Positions 1-11,679 of a stretch of 64,000 nt of DNA are shown here, in pieces; within the stretch, counting starts at the first letter, position 1, and each line of letters starts with the position of its first letter. This DNA is from Nymphaea colorata (lineage: Eukaryota > Streptophyta > Magnoliopsida > Nymphaeales > Nymphaeaceae). Below the pieces are notes generated by a model. It was not told the origin of the DNA. It saw only the letters and a program-made list of their open reading frames with translations, and made no database searches. Location of the stretch: NCBI RefSeq assembly GCF_008831285.2, contig NC_045145.1, positions 3,450,723 to 3,514,722 of the forward strand, given 5' to 3'. Both the position numbers and the translations under genes were made by a program.

Positions 1-540
1 TTCCTTCAATTAATGAGCACAGCAAGAAATCGTTTACAAAGTGGGCTCAATATTCACGCTGATACAAGAAGCTTCTCCAATCCATATTACAGGCTTTGAA
101 CCGGATCAGATTTGTGATCTCATGCCTGCTCTGTTTCAAGTGGGTTTGTTTCTGGTTATTCCCACAACAAGATATCAAGCACACCACGCTCTTAGTTTCA
201 AAAATATAGTATAATTAGATAAACAAGAACAGCAATCTCTTTAATTGTACCATGTTTCCTCAGACAAAGGTACAGTGTTCTCGAATCATGTTCTTGAGAA
301 ATACATGTTCTTGGGTGGAGTCGTTCAAGTCATTAATCCTGTGAGTTGCCTTCAAAATTGTTCATCTTTGACGTAATCGTCGTATAGGCGTCTCGGAGGG
401 TTCTCTTTTCGGGGTCCTTGCTCTTCCACGGCTTCACGGACTAAGCGCGGTTGAAGATGGATTTGGAGCTTCCCTTTGCCGTGCACATGAAAGAAGAAAA
501 TTCATTTCTCTTTTTGTTCCTCTGTTGATGTTCACGGGAG
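1..540. other. 5' flank of the PPR gene, no gene seen
   Basis: Non-coding lead-in to the PPR gene. I see no reading frame with recognisable content and no clear TATA box close to the start codon. A purine-rich stretch (AAAGAAGAAAATTC) lies about 50 bases upstream of the ATG, compatible with a 5' leader. Confidence 0.4.
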
Positions 541-2409
541 ATGGCGAGATCAATGGTTACATTCTTCATTTCGCCAAGATCATGGTTTCGTGGAAGGATG
601 AAGTGCACCCTCCTCATTCACACCTCTTCAGTCTACCAACCCCCGCCAAAGCACTCCACAGTCGAAAACTATGAAGGTCTAGATCCCCAACGCCTTCTCA
701 ATTTGCTCAACTCGTGCACAAATTTCGAACAGATGAAGCAACTACACTGCCAGATGGTCACAAGTGGTCTCTCTTACACCATCCCCACTTCCGTGAAGCT
801 TATAGAGATCTCTTCTTCTTCTTCTTCAAGAATGGACTATGCCAGCCTAGTCTTCCGTGAAGTGGAAAACCCAGATACCCATCTTTGCAATTCCATGATT
901 AGAGCCAATGCCCATCTTAATTTGCATGAAGAAGCGATTTTTGCATATATCAAGATGCACAGGCAGTCCATCCTTCCTGACCATTACACATTTCCGATTT
1001 TGTTGAAAAGTTGTGCTCACTTATCACTTTTGGATCTTGGCATGTCCACCCATGGCGCGATACTCAAGTTGGGTCTTGACTCTAATGTGTTCACAGATAC
1101 AGCACTAGTCTACATGTACTGTAGCTGCAAATGCCTGGACTCTGCGCGGCAAGTATTCGATCAAATGCCTGAACGAAATTCTGTTTCATGGAATGCTATG
1201 ATAACTGGCTACACGCATAATCGGAGATTTATGGAGGCTTTGGATCTGTTCTCCAGGATGTGTGCTTGGAAAATTGGAGTAAGTGAGGTTACTGTGGTTT
1301 CCGCACTCTCAGCATGTGCTCATCTCGGTGCTCTGAACCAAGGGAAATGGGTCCATTCCTTCATCAAACAAAACGAGATAAAATTGAATGTGTTCGTAGG
1401 TACTGCTCTGATAGATATGTATGCCAAATGCGGGAGCATAACCGAGTCAGAGAAGGTATTTCAAGCAATGAAAAGAAAGAATACTTTCACCTGGAATGCG
1501 ATGATCTCAGGGCTGGCCATGAATGGACACGGTGAAGCTGCTGTTGAGCTCTTCTCCAGGATGTTGGAGGAGAATATCAAGCCTGATGGGGTTACTTTCC
1601 TAGCTATTTTGTGTGCTTGCTGCCATCAAGGTCTAGTTGATGAAGGGAAAGAATTTATGATCAGAATGGAGAAAGAGTTTGCACTGCGACCAAATATCGA
1701 ACACTATGGATGCATGGTTGATCTTCTCGGCAGGGCAGGCTCTTTAGACGAAGCCATGAAACTGATCAACAGCATGCCTATTAAGCCTGATGCAGCTATC
1801 TGGCGGGCTTTGCTTGCTGCTTGTAGGGTACATGGGAACATGGAACTAAGCGAGTTGGCAATTGGTAATCTTCTTGAGTTAGAGCCTAATAAGGGTGAGA
1901 ATTATATTCTTCTTGCAAATTTACTTGTACGATCTCGAAAGTGGGATAAAGTTGCAGAAGTGAGGAAGACGATGACTGAACGAAGGATTAAGAAGGTCCC
2001 TGGTTGCAGTTCAATCGAGGTTGATGATGTGATCTATGAGTTTACCGTAGGAGACAAATTTGATGGGGTTGAGTGGGATAAGATCGACTCCATGTTGGGT
2101 GAGATGAGCAGGGAGTTGAGGCTTGCTGGTCACGTTGCAGGCACAGAAATAGTGTCTTATGATATTGAAGAAGAAGAGAAGGAAAGCTCGTTAATTTACC
2201 ACAGTGAAAAGGTTGCTATCGCTTTCGGACTTTTAAGGACTCTTCCCGGAACTGTCATCAGGATAGTGAAGAATCTGAGGGTGTGCAATGATTGTCATTC
2301 TAGTATAAAACTTTTCAGTCAGATATACGAGAGAGACATAACTGTTAGGGACAGAAACAGGTTCCACCATTTTAGCGGCGGAACCTGCTCTTGTAGAGAT
2401 TACTGGTAA
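541..2409 (+). CDS. PLS-class PPR protein with C-terminal E and DYW domains
   Basis: An uninterrupted 622-residue frame starting at ATG 541. The middle holds degenerate PPR repeats with family phrases such as NAMITGYTHNRRFMEALDLF, ALIDMYAKCGSI and CMVDLLGRAG. An E/E+ region follows (WRALLAACRVHGN, then VPGCSSIEVD). The last 95 or so residues form a DYW domain ending in Asp-Tyr-Trp. The zinc-ligand and cytidine-deaminase-like residues are present: H554 and E556 in the HxE motif, C582 and C585 in CxxC, H609/H610, then C616 and C618. Family knowledge: such proteins bind organellar RNA and the DYW domain carries out C-to-U editing. They are imported into mitochondria or plastids, and the Arg/Ser-rich N-terminus fits that. 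Lack of introns is usual. The RNA target and the organelle cannot be told from the sequence. The gene looks complete and functional. Confidence 0.95.
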   Translation: MARSMVTFFISPRSWFRGRMKCTLLIHTSSVYQPPPKHSTVENYEGLDPQRLLNLLNSCTNFEQMKQLHCQMVTSGLSYTIPTSVKLIEISSSSSSRMDYASLVFREVENPDTHLCNSMIRANAHLNLHEEAIFAYIKMHRQSILPDHYTFPILLKSCAHLSLLDLGMSTHGAILKLGLDSNVFTDTALVYMYCSCKCLDSARQVFDQMPERNSVSWNAMITGYTHNRRFMEALDLFSRMCAWKIGVSEVTVVSALSACAHLGALNQGKWVHSFIKQNEIKLNVFVGTALIDMYAKCGSITESEKVFQAMKRKNTFTWNAMISGLAMNGHGEAAVELFSRMLEENIKPDGVTFLAILCACCHQGLVDEGKEFMIRMEKEFALRPNIEHYGCMVDLLGRAGSLDEAMKLINSMPIKPDAAIWRALLAACRVHGNMELSELAIGNLLELEPNKGENYILLANLLVRSRKWDKVAEVRKTMTERRIKKVPGCSSIEVDDVIYEFTVGDKFDGVEWDKIDSMLGEMSRELRLAGHVAGTEIVSYDIEEEEKESSLIYHSEKVAIAFGLLRTLPGTVIRIVKNLRVCNDCHSSIKLFSQIYERDITVRDRNRFHHFSGGTCSCRDYW

Positions 2410-5400
2410 CAGAAGCAGATGTACATATTCTATGGAATGGATGGAAAACAAGCTAGTGTCTTGCAGTTGATTGCTTGACTGGATTAGGTTTTAACATAAT
2501 GATATTATCATCGTTGGCACCTCATACGGTTCATTAGGCCAAACTAGTTGGAGAATGATTGGTTTCTGGGCAGGAAATTGCAACCAAAACTCTTTTTTTT
2601 TTTTCCTCGTTTTTGGCCCTGATACTGTCAGCCACCTAATCATCTCATTCAACCTCTTTTAATAGTGCACTCTTGACGAACGCAAAAAGGTATAAGCCAA
2701 TCTTCAATTGAGGAAGAAAGTTGATCGCAGGTCATACATATTTGGTTACATGCACTCCATTCCAGAAGGAACTGCGTATAGAATAATTGGTTATCTATTT
2801 CTCCTTCCTGTTGTGTTTCTTAGCCTATTTTGGCTTTTTTGAAGTTGCAGTTTCAAAATTCCTGTGGAAGAGAAGCTGGGAATGCAAATGAGGTAGGAAG
2901 AGATTGAAAATAGAGAAGTTGTTCACATCTGTTGTGGTGTGGGGAAAATTCCTGCAGCGTTGCTCATCAACTAATTAAGGTTCGTCACAGCTTTATTACA
3001 GATTGTCTGGAGCTTTTTTCTTATAAAATAGAGTGAAGCCTGTGTAGGAGTTAACAGATGATTCAGAGGAAACCCTATATCTAACCAATTGCATTTTGAA
3101 AAAGATCTTGAGTCGTATCGTCCGTATTCATGTTAAAGTCACTGTTTAAGGCACCATCGACGCACCTCCTCTGGGCCTCACTGTTTGTTTATAAACCAAT
3201 GGATGTGACCAACTGAATGTGAAGATGCTCAATTCTATTGAACATGAAGTGCATTAGATGGGCATATTTTATTTCTTTGGGAAAAAGCGGATAAAAATTT
3301 TGTTGAACATATTCAGTAAGCTGTGTAAATAGCTTGTAATGTTCTCAGGTTGCAATTCAATCTCATCTATCCCGTTCTTTATGGGCTAAGTTTATGAGAT
3401 TTAAATATGGAGGGAGGTTGAGTACCTTATTTCTACCATAAATTGGTCAGACGATGCTATAAAGGAAATCAGTTTATGGCGGTCTATAGCTTTACGCCCG
3501 GACCCTTGCTTCCTTCCATGGTAGTTGCACATTGATTCAGGTGGTTTGTATCATGCAAAATGGGTGGTAGAAACTAGTCTTTCTGATAAGCAGTCAGGAC
3601 TCTTAATAGGAAATATGCAGGTGTAACCTTTTATGAATTTCAGCAGGCTTGGAGTGCTCAGCAGTTTGTGGCCATTCTTATTGCAGAATTACACAAGTTC
3701 CAGGCCCTTTTGTTATCATGGCCAGTCCATTCAGGTGGAGAAAGAAGTTTTTTGAGTCTTTTAAACACTATGCAGAAATATATTCGAGCATTTTGTGTAG
3801 CAGGTGATGGCCTTTCTTTGTTATTCTTGTACCGTAACCCGTCGCCTGAAGTTTTGTCCCTTCTAATTAGACCCATTCCCATGAGTGTTGTAATGTTTTG
3901 AGGGGGTTTTGTTAACTCCTTAATTTTTGCATTTTCTCTATCTACATCTGTAGTATTTTGTACCTTCATTTCTTTTAATAAAGGTTTGGGAGGCTCTAAC
4001 TCCCCGCAAGTTTGCTTTGCATGTCAGATGGAGCTCACTAACAATTAAGGCTAGGCATCGGGTCGACGGCAGGCTGGCCCGAAGTTCTTAGCGGCTGTTT
4101 AAGCCTGACCCGCTTAGTTATTTGGCGCAGGCATACCTTAACTTTATACATGTGGGGTACTCGATTTGATATCTACCTATATTTGAAAACTTTTAATATT
4201 TAATATTTAATATTTTAAAAACCTTAACGATGTGCCAAGAGGCTGCACATGAAGAGTTCATATGAGAGTCATCTGCTATGCACCAAGAGTTTTTAAGTGG
4301 GATGAGAGAGAAATAACAAAATAAAAAATGAGTTATATATATATATATATATATATATATCCAGCCGACCAGCTTGACCCAATTAATTTTTTTAGTTGAA
4401 TTGATTCAAGTGTCAAATAACCAACCTAAACCCAGCTCGTCACAGCTTCTACCCGACTACCCATCCGGTACCCAACCTGTGGCCTGTTGCCTAATGGAAC
4501 TTTCTTAGGAAATGGTATGAAGCAAACGCGGGTTCCAGGTTTCTTCATCGTTACCCATTGACGAAGAAAAAGAATTTTCGGACACGGTGTTCCGAGCTCT
4601 GGAAGCATCCGACCACATGTCAAACCCACACTGGACACGGAATCCGTGAAATTACGATAAAGCCTAACTGAACAAAAATCTTGCCTGCCTGCGAAGCCGA
4701 TTCCGAGAAGCGGATCCGGTTCATCAATTCCGACTACGATGGCCGAGTAGATATATGAATATGGACCCAATATAGATCAGCCAAGTGCATATTTCTAAAG
4801 GAATGAATAGAACCTACAGTTATCAGAAAACTCATTTCCTTTATGAAAAATAAAGTTGCTTTCTTGCTGTAATCTTATTTTGGCTTTACATTACATAAAT
4901 CTTATTAGGTTTCCCTTTGTTATCCATTTTAAGTTTGTGGCAATTATGATCCAAAACAAGACAAGCATGTCATAGATGAATCAGTTTATTTGATAGTTTG
5001 ATTTTTCTGGATGTTATTTGTTTGTGTTTCACTTTAGTTGTTCTACTTTTTATTCATGTTTCAAAGTAACCCTAAATATCGGAAAAAGAAGGGAAGAAGT
5101 ATCATCATACACCAGATGGGATATGGTTTCAAGATTTTGTTTTTCTTTTATATGGGATTATCCGGATCGAACTTCGGACCGGATTTCCTACTTTGTTCAG
5201 TGATCCAGACCCTGACAATGGCAGTGAAACTTGTATTATTTCAGAATTCGAAGGATATTTTCGTCAAAGACAGTCAACTGTGGGAGCCATCGTCTTCTTT
5301 CCGCACACCATCTATCGATTTATCAAGAGAGGGAGCGAAGGGGAGGATAGTTCATTTTCAAAGAGTGCTTTTCTCCTGGATCTGCAAATCAGGCGAAGGG

Positions 5401-5429
5401 ATATAGAGGACCAGCCACCGGATTCGACC
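2410..5429. other. Intergenic region with degenerate repeat debris
   Basis: No convincing gene. About 3,640-3,990 resembles the 3' tail of a plant non-LTR element: weakly coding text running into a pyrimidine-rich end with TTTAATAAAGG. From about 4,048 an element-like end (AAGGCTAGGCATCGGGTCG) matches the terminal motif of hAT-like elements elsewhere in the window. A (TA)n tract and more GGGTCGG-like fragments follow up to about 4,500. Positions 4,500-5,429 are the upstream region of the NRP1-like gene, with no motif I can call. Confidence 0.45.
4334..4360. repeat. (TA)n microsatellite
   Basis: About 13 uninterrupted TA dinucleotides lying between two fragments of hAT-like terminal sequence. 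Confidence 0.9.
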
Positions 5430-5909
5430 ATGGAAAGTGAGTATTCCGGACGGAAGCCTGACGGAAAAGCTGATCACCGTGGCAGCCACCCGAAGCCGTC
5501 CCCCACGGATCTCCTCTCCAGCGCCAAGGTGATAGCCGGGGCGGCGAAGGCTGCCGCCGGGCGCGACATGGACAAGGTGGACAAGGCCAAGGTGGCTAGT
5601 GCGGCCGAGGACGTTCTCATCGCGGCCAGACACTATGGCAAGTTGGAGGAAAAAAGCTTCGGGAAATACGTCCAGAAGGCGGAGAATTACCTCCATGAGT
5701 ACCATTCTTCCCGTCCTGGTACTGGCGCTGGCTCTGGCCATGAGGCCTCGAGCGGTGGTGGCGGCGGCCCTGAGCACGCCCCCTCAAGTGGCGCCCAGAA
5801 GCCGTCGGTGGCCCATCCGACGGGCGCGCATCATGGGCAATCGGAGGAAGGAGGATCGGGCTTTGGGGACTACATGAAATTGGCTCAGGGTTTCCTCAAG
5901 AAACGTTAG

Positions 5910-5940
<31 letters not shown>

Positions 5941-6093
5941 CTGATTATGTCAACATTTTGTTGCTGTGGATTTTTTCTGATTATGTAAACATTTTGTTGT
6001 TGTGGAGCAGCTGGACATGAGGGGGGTTCACAGGAAGGATCAGGCTACGGGGACTATCTGAAATTGGCTCAAGATTTACTCAAGAAGCATTAA
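5430..6093 (+). CDS. Nodulin-related protein 1 (NRP1)-like, with an optional 3' intron
   Basis: ATG at 5430. The first exon matches the NRP1 family of small plant stress proteins: TDLLSSAKVIAGAAKAA (about residues 26-42), the DKVDKAKVASAAEDVL and HYGKLEEKSFGKYVQKAENY region (about 48-87), then a Gly/Ser/His-rich linker and a terminal GFGDYMKLAQGFLKK. Read straight through, the frame stops at TAG 5907-5909 (159 aa). A good GT-AG intron is also possible: donor AAAC/GTTAGT with intron 5905-6010, acceptor GGAGCAG/CTGG. Joining 5430-5904 to 6011-6093 stays in frame and gives 185 aa. The added exon encodes GYGDYLKLAQDLLKKH, a second copy of the terminal motif. Family knowledge: NRP1 relatives respond to abscisic acid, heat and nodulation, with unclear biochemistry. 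Which end is used in vivo needs transcripts. The intron starts with a (CT)n tract. Confidence 0.85.
5911..5935. repeat. (CT)n microsatellite at the start of the optional intron
   Basis: About 12 CT units directly after the TAG stop / GTTAGT donor of the NRP1-like gene. A second shorter CT tract lies at about 6,138-6,157 in the 3' untranslated region. Confidence 0.85.
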
Positions 6094-7182
6094 TCTTTTG
6101 AGTTTTGTTTCTTGTTTGCTCTTTTCTTTTGTTCCTTCTCTCTCTCTCTCTCTCTCTATCCATGTATGTAGTAATTGGTGTAATTGTTGACCTTTGTACG
6201 GATTTTAAACCATTGTATCGATTTTTCGAGCTAGAGATGAATAATACCGGAATGGCTGCTTGTAGAATTTGCTGAAAACTCTTTCTACACCAGGAAATCC
6301 GTGAAATTTCATGTCATGTATTTGTCCAACTTCTTACTGGAGAGCCTCTGATTCTAAACAAATAGCATATAAAAGTGCCATTATTTGAAAGTATAATCAC
6401 TGGGGCGTCTTCGTGGGGTTTGTAGACCTGAAACTTAGACTAGAGATACTGTACAAATATTTGCTATCGTGAACTTTCCGTTAGTTCTTTCCACGAGATG
6501 CAAGTGCTGGAATAGAATATATAAAGAAGCCATCTGTTTAACGAGATGCAAGTGCTGGGAGGGAATATATAAAGAAGCCATTCGTGAAGGGTGGATGATG
6601 GGTTGTGGAGTAACATAAATCAACTCCAAGTTACTGAATTCGTCATGGATAATAGGTAATCATGTGAAACGCGTAACTGAATAGAACTTTAGCGAAATCA
6701 GTAAGAAAATACAAGCTTGTATTAATTGAACGAACGAGAGAGAGAGAGAGAGAGAGAGAAAGGGAAAGACCAAGGGGCGTGGTGTCAGGAAACAAGCTTC
6801 TGTAACGACTAACGACCATAATACGACAAATGATTTTGTGGGAACAGGCAGAAAAGAAAAACAATCCACTGTAAACATTCTTTCAATTTCCTTATGAATG
6901 TCAGTGTCTATGGAGTGTCCACAATTGACTTTGCATGATGAGCTTCTCATGTTGTTTTCGTCATCTTCCAGTCTTTGAGCTCATTGCAGCAGAAAGCAGG
7001 ACTGGCATTCTTCAGCTAAGAAACTAAAGTCCTCGGTACAAGGTGAATTTGCGACACAGGTAAAGAAAATCGTGAGTGATGAAGTTATGTAATCTGACAA
7101 TAGGAACTAGCAAATCACAGCACAAGCAAGCCAGGCCAGCTTCAAGATAATTCTGCTGACCCGCAGTTCAAGGTCTGTAAAG
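6094..7182. other. Intergenic region, no gene seen
   Basis: 3' flank of the NRP1-like gene, then AT-rich spacer. A short imperfect direct repeat (ACGAGATGCAAGTGCTGG and a variant) sits near 6,492 and 6,540, and a (GA)n tract at about 6,735-6,759. From about 6,985 the sequence is paralogous to about 47,615 onward, the start of an old segmental duplication. Confidence 0.5.
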
Positions 7183-7808
7183 TGGAAGGAAAGTCTGTCA
7201 AGTTTACATCTTCTAAAGGATACGTTCAATTGGGATCCATATACAACCATTTTTATCTCTTAAGACGGAGATAAGATAATCTTGCATTCTTTGCATTATC
7301 CCCAATAACTAAAGAATGTAACTTTAGTAAATCTGAAAGTTCACTGCTCAATTATTTACTCTCCTCCCCTGTTTCTCTAACTTGTGGAACATGCTGGAAT
7401 TTGAGAAACGTCATCGAAGGACTAAGCAATCTGCTGAGAGCTTGGCGATGAAGGATGATTGTGTGCATTCCTCTTGGCTTTGTGCTACAACTATTTGGAA
7501 GGAAAGTCTGTCAAGTTTACATCTTCTAAAGGATACGTTCAATTGGGATCCATATACAACCATTTTTATCTCTTAAGACGGAGATAAGATAATCTTGCAT
7601 TCTTTGCATTATCCCCAATAACTAAAGAATGTAACTTTAGTAAATCTGAAAGTTCACTGCTCAATTATTTACTCTCCTCCCCTGTTTCTCTAACTTGTGG
7701 AACATGCTGGAATTTGAGAAACGTCATCGAAGGACTAAGCAATCTGCTGAGAGCTTGGCGATGAAGGATGACAGTGTGCATTCCTCTTGGCTTCGTGCTA
7801 CAACTATG
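7183..7808. repeat. Direct tandem duplication, period 313 bp
   Basis: Two adjacent copies (7,183-7,495 and 7,496-7,808) are nearly identical. Landmarks TGGAAGGAAAGTCTGTC and CTTGTGGAACATGCTGG recur exactly 313 bases apart. A single, more diverged copy lies at about 47,810-48,060 in the paralogous segment, so the tandem doubling came after the segmental duplication. Short open frames here are not convincing as genes. Confidence 0.85.
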
Positions 7809-9439
7809 GTCGATGTTCGTCTCTGTTTAAATGAATCCCTGAACCTGATCAAAGGTGAAAATGTTGCTGCCATAAGAGAAGTTTGGAAAAGAAAAGTTCT
7901 GATGTCAGGCTTTCACAATGCTAGCTTGAACTATTGCAATGTGGTAGGCAAGCAGAATACTGCTTACAGCTTAGTGTGAAGTTTTGACATTGTGCAGAAG
8001 ATTGACATGTACGGAAACAGAGATGCAGAGAAATAAGGGGGCCTTTATACACAGTTCTTGTTTAGCTTGTGGAAAGAATGAAGCAAATTGGCAATAAACT
8101 TGCAAGATGCACATATCTGTTGGCAATCGGCATGAATTTCCTGATGTATTTGCACTATGCAGTAGTTATGTTGGACAATTCTGATGCAAACTTTTGGCAG
8201 TGGAAGCAGCTACACTAACATTGCTGCGTAAAGGTCAAAGTCTTATGCTTCCTCCTTACTGATTCCCCATGTCCATGGCCCACGAAATCTTGAAACAAAA
8301 ACTGAGTTGTGATCTCCGATCTCTTCAAGTCTATGTTGCAGAAGGATGGATTAATCCAAGGATGCCTATTGATGTGACATTCTCAATTAACAGTGAGAGA
8401 TGAAAGGATCTTGTTTATCTAAAAGCTGGAAAAGGCATACAAACTTGAATATCTTCTCCATTTGAAAGAAGTAATCCTGCGTATTGCAGGCTTCCTCCAT
8501 GTGTACTTGCAAAGATGAGCTTTTCTTTTCTCTTTTTCTTTCTTTTGTGTGTTCATCCTAGGTTGCAGTCAATTGATTCCCTTGCATTTATATTTTGAAG
8601 ACACATAATGTTGTCGTTTTACCCATCGATTTGAAGCTTCCTATAGTAATGTAAAAAAGAAAAAGGTTTATCTTACTTGAAAATATATACTATATCATTT
8701 TTATTCATTCATTTTTTCTAACTTACTTTTGGGACGTGTTTGCCTCTCTGGTCAGAGTATCCAGGACGTAATTTCGATGACTCATTTCTTACATTTTGTT
8801 TCCATGAACAAGCCTCATATATATCATGATGTCACAGAAAAGGAAAAGCTGTGCGTGATCATAGATAAGGCTGTTCTTGAGGGTGTGCCTGTAACATCAC
8901 CTCGACGGCTAACAAAGGCGCCGTTAGTGACATGAGATCATGAGATGACGGTCTCCACATCGTAAGACAGGTGAGAAGGATCCAGCCAAGGTTTCAGCCC
9001 TGCTACTTGACCTGGATTACATTTGATACCATGTACGCACATACTTACAAGACTGGCTACGACGAGTAAATAGTTGCAGGAAGGTGTAATTGAAAAAGAA
9101 AGGCCAAGAAATGTATCACTAAAGCACGTAAGATCAGTTGTATAATTATATTGATGGCTTTTCATTTTCTTAGAAACGAATTTCAACTTAGGAATATAAA
9201 ATTTCATGGCAGTGATCAAAGGATGCGTCATTTGACTTAAGGCTGGACATCGGGTCGGGTCGAGCTAACCAAAAACTTGATAAAGTCGGGCTCAAACAAG
9301 CCTGAGATCTTTGCTGGCAGCCTTGCCTGTGCCGACAGCTAATCGGGTAGGACCTGACCAACAACTCCATGGTCCAAGGTCCGCACAGCATGGTCTAATG
9401 TTCTCAAAGAAAAAATAAAGAAATATATTGAAAGAATGA
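7809..9439. other. Non-coding duplicated spacer
   Basis: Paralogous along most of its length to about 48,060-49,390, with small insertions and deletions. No recognisable gene. From about 9,236 the motif AAGGCTGGACATCGGGTCG is an hAT-like element end or solo fragment; its counterpart near 49,050-49,200 is present as two adjacent copies. Confidence 0.45.
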
Positions 9440-9975
9440 GTTGACCACTAGCATCTCCTTGAGGAAAATGGAGAGAGAGAGAGGAGCCGATAAAATGAGA
9501 ATGCATAACAAAATTTAGGGACAAGAAGTCCCATAGGTACAAGAACAAACCGCAAAAATAAAATAGAAAGAATGAAATATACAAGACAACAACACAGTAA
9601 AACAAAATAAGAGGGGTGAAAAAAGAGCAAATAGACGAGCGGCAGAGTCACCCGATAACAAACGAAGGACAGTACCATAGCCGAATAGTAAAGTGGACAT
9701 CTCCATCCACAAGGCGTGCCATAGAATCCGGTAATAAGAAGGTGTCCCTAAAGACCCTATTGTTGCGCTCCTCCCAAATGCACCATTAAGAGAATATGAG
9801 TCACAACCTCCAAATATGACCCGAGGAAAAGAATAGGTGGGGGAAGGACAATGAACGAAAAGAAGGTGAATGGAAAGACAAAAATAAAGGAAGAGTGAAG
9901 AACAAGAACGGATCCACTTAACCTTCATAATGTCACTCCTAATCCCAAGCTTAACATTTTTCAATACCATCAAAA
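9440..9975 (-). mobile_element. LINE 3'-end fragment (degenerate)
   Basis: Read on the minus strand, with frameshifts, it gives the C-terminal zinc-knuckle region typical of plant L1-type reverse transcriptases: a GCIWEERNNRVFRDTF-like segment, then DSMARLVDGDVHFTIRLW, and a long hydrophobic/aromatic 3' tail. The same tail recurs at 22,960-23,400, 34,485-34,920 and 49,400-49,860. Stops and frame changes show it is dead. Confidence 0.65.
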
Positions 9976-10726
9976 TAATACCATATAAGAATTGAACTTA
10001 ATAGATGACTATAACATGCCAAACAACCCAACTGGTTACCCCGTTGAGAGCGGAAGAAAGAAAACAAAATAAAAAGGAAGGGAAATGTGATTTAAACGTG
10101 GGAGTGGAACCCCAATCCCCAGCCTGAATAGCCCAACCCAGCCTTCTTTTTGTTTTCATAGATATGGGGCCCGCCCACTACTTTTCAAAAAGAATACCAC
10201 AACGGAGCGAATACGACACATGTGCATACGATTGTCAGCAACACAACAAACAATTGGTTTTTTCCTCGTTAAATAATTAATAAAGTCACATCTTGTAAAT
10301 TGTTACTGCTAATTTTATTGCTTGTGGACAACATTCCATACGTGTATTAATATATTAAGCCAATAACACTAAATCATCCTTAGTTACGATACAAAACACT
10401 AGGAATCAAATCATGTTACAAAGATGCCAAAAATAGTCTTAATTAAGAAGGCTAGATGCTTTCTCTCTCTCATTCTGCAGGTCCATTACTCTAACCATCA
10501 GATCTGCCAGACTGCCACTGACTTGGATATATCTAATTTTCTGCTTGGACGTGAAAATGTTGACTCAGTTTATAATTAAAGTCTGGATATCTTCGGAAAG
10601 ATGAGTTGATATGAGCGTGATCACACGGACCTTACGCTCAAAACTTTTCGGCTCCTCTTTTTTAGAGCACAAGCGACGTGAAACAGCCTAGTACCAACAA
10701 AGAAAGGCTCATCAGTACGCGTTGGT

Positions 10727-10896
10727 ATCGATGCTCTGGATACATAAGAGGAGGCAAGAACAACGAACACCCATCAGAGCAACAAAGGTCCATCTCCTCG
10801 GGACACAGACATCGATGCTCTGGATACATGAAGAGAGGAGGCAAGAACAACGAACACCCATCAGAGCAACAAAGGTCCATCTCCTCGGGACACAGA
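10727..10896 (+). repeat. Tandem duplication of the promoter/leader of the 10.9-kb gene
   Basis: Two units of about 84-87 bases, each running from ATCGATGCTCTGGATACAT through CCATCAGAGCAACAAAGG to TCGGGACACAGA. In the paralogs this stretch occurs once and contains GGATATATAAAGGAGG. Here the TATA core has become GATACATAAGAGG in the first unit and GATACATGAAGAGAGG in the second. Confidence 0.85.
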
Positions 10897-10940
10897 TAGG
10901 CTGATAGCATCGCTCTCTCTCCCTCTCTCTTCGCGCTAGA

Positions 10941-11679
10941 ATGGCTACCATGGCGATTTGGTGCGTCCAGATCGCTTTCTTGCTCTTATCTCTTCATCTC
11001 CTATCAACTCTAGCGGCCGCTTTTCCGTCTTCCTCCAACAAAATTTCTGCTTTATCACCAGGTATACATCTACCATTTGTCCCGCCCGCCTCCCCTTTTT
11101 AAATCGTGTCTTTCTTGGCCTTGCTCTGCCGCTCTCAATTGAGCAGCAGATGTTTACACTACGGCATGCAATGGCTTGTCCAAGTCCAACTGAACCTAAC
11201 CACTCTGTCTTGAAGCCATAGGCTGTTGGATTGCAGTCAGCACTGGTTTCAATACAATGAGAAAGGCGGCATATTTTTATAATTTCAATTTCTTGTATTA
11301 TCCCGCTTATTCGAACACAAAGTAGGATAAGTTCAGTTTGCAGTATTGTGCAGCTTCATAGGATACAACACTGCACTGGCAGATAGAATGAAAAGTCATG
11401 TGAAACGAGCTCGATTTGCAGTGTACAGAACTAGTAATTAAGTTGTGCCGCGCTCGCTCAGTTTCTGTGCAGGAGAGGGACACCGCCACTGGAATAGCAC
11501 CGGCAAAGCCAAGGAAATTGAAAGGGGGTGGAGGCAGAGGGAGTTGTATTGGACTGCGTGGATTCTTTCCCTTCACCGGAGCTTATGGCAATAGGTCAGC
11601 GGCTCCAAGGAGAAACTGCTTGGGGATGACGATGCTCACAGTGTTGACAGCCAGCTTGACGGTTACCCTTCTCCTATAG
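10941..11679 (+). CDS. Small secreted Gly/Arg-rich protein, plus family, locus 1 (reads intact)
   Basis: Function unknown. Two exons inferred from paralog comparison: 10,941-11,061 and 11,462-11,679, with donor CCAG/GTATACAT, acceptor GCTCAG/TTTCTGTG and phase 1. The product is 112 aa: a strong signal peptide (IAFLLLSLHLLSTLAAA, about residues 11-27), a conserved ISALSP-VSVQ junction, TATGIAPAKPRKLKGGGG, a Gly/Arg-rich middle, then NCLGMTMLTVLTASLTVTLLL running to the stop. A hydrophobic tail ending at the stop is compatible with a GPI-anchor signal or a membrane tail; that is inference. Compared with the 24.6-kb locus, part of the Gly-rich repeat is missing and the TATA box has decayed in a duplicated leader, so expression may be reduced. 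Confidence 0.7.

Noticed and set aside
4426-4770. 114-residue minus-strand frame near 4.6 kb
   Set aside because: It overlaps GGGTCGGG-type element debris and has no motif, start context or splice support.
7695-7979. 94-residue frame MWNMLEFEKRHRRTKQ... across the 313-bp repeat
   Set aside because: No family resemblance; the paralog at about 48,010 is broken by deletions, so there is no sign of constraint.
10100-10200. Possible tRNA-like stretch in the flank upstream of locus 1
   Set aside because: No cloverleaf could be drawn: the A- and B-box-like motifs were not correctly spaced, and the paralog at 51.73 kb does not preserve pairing.
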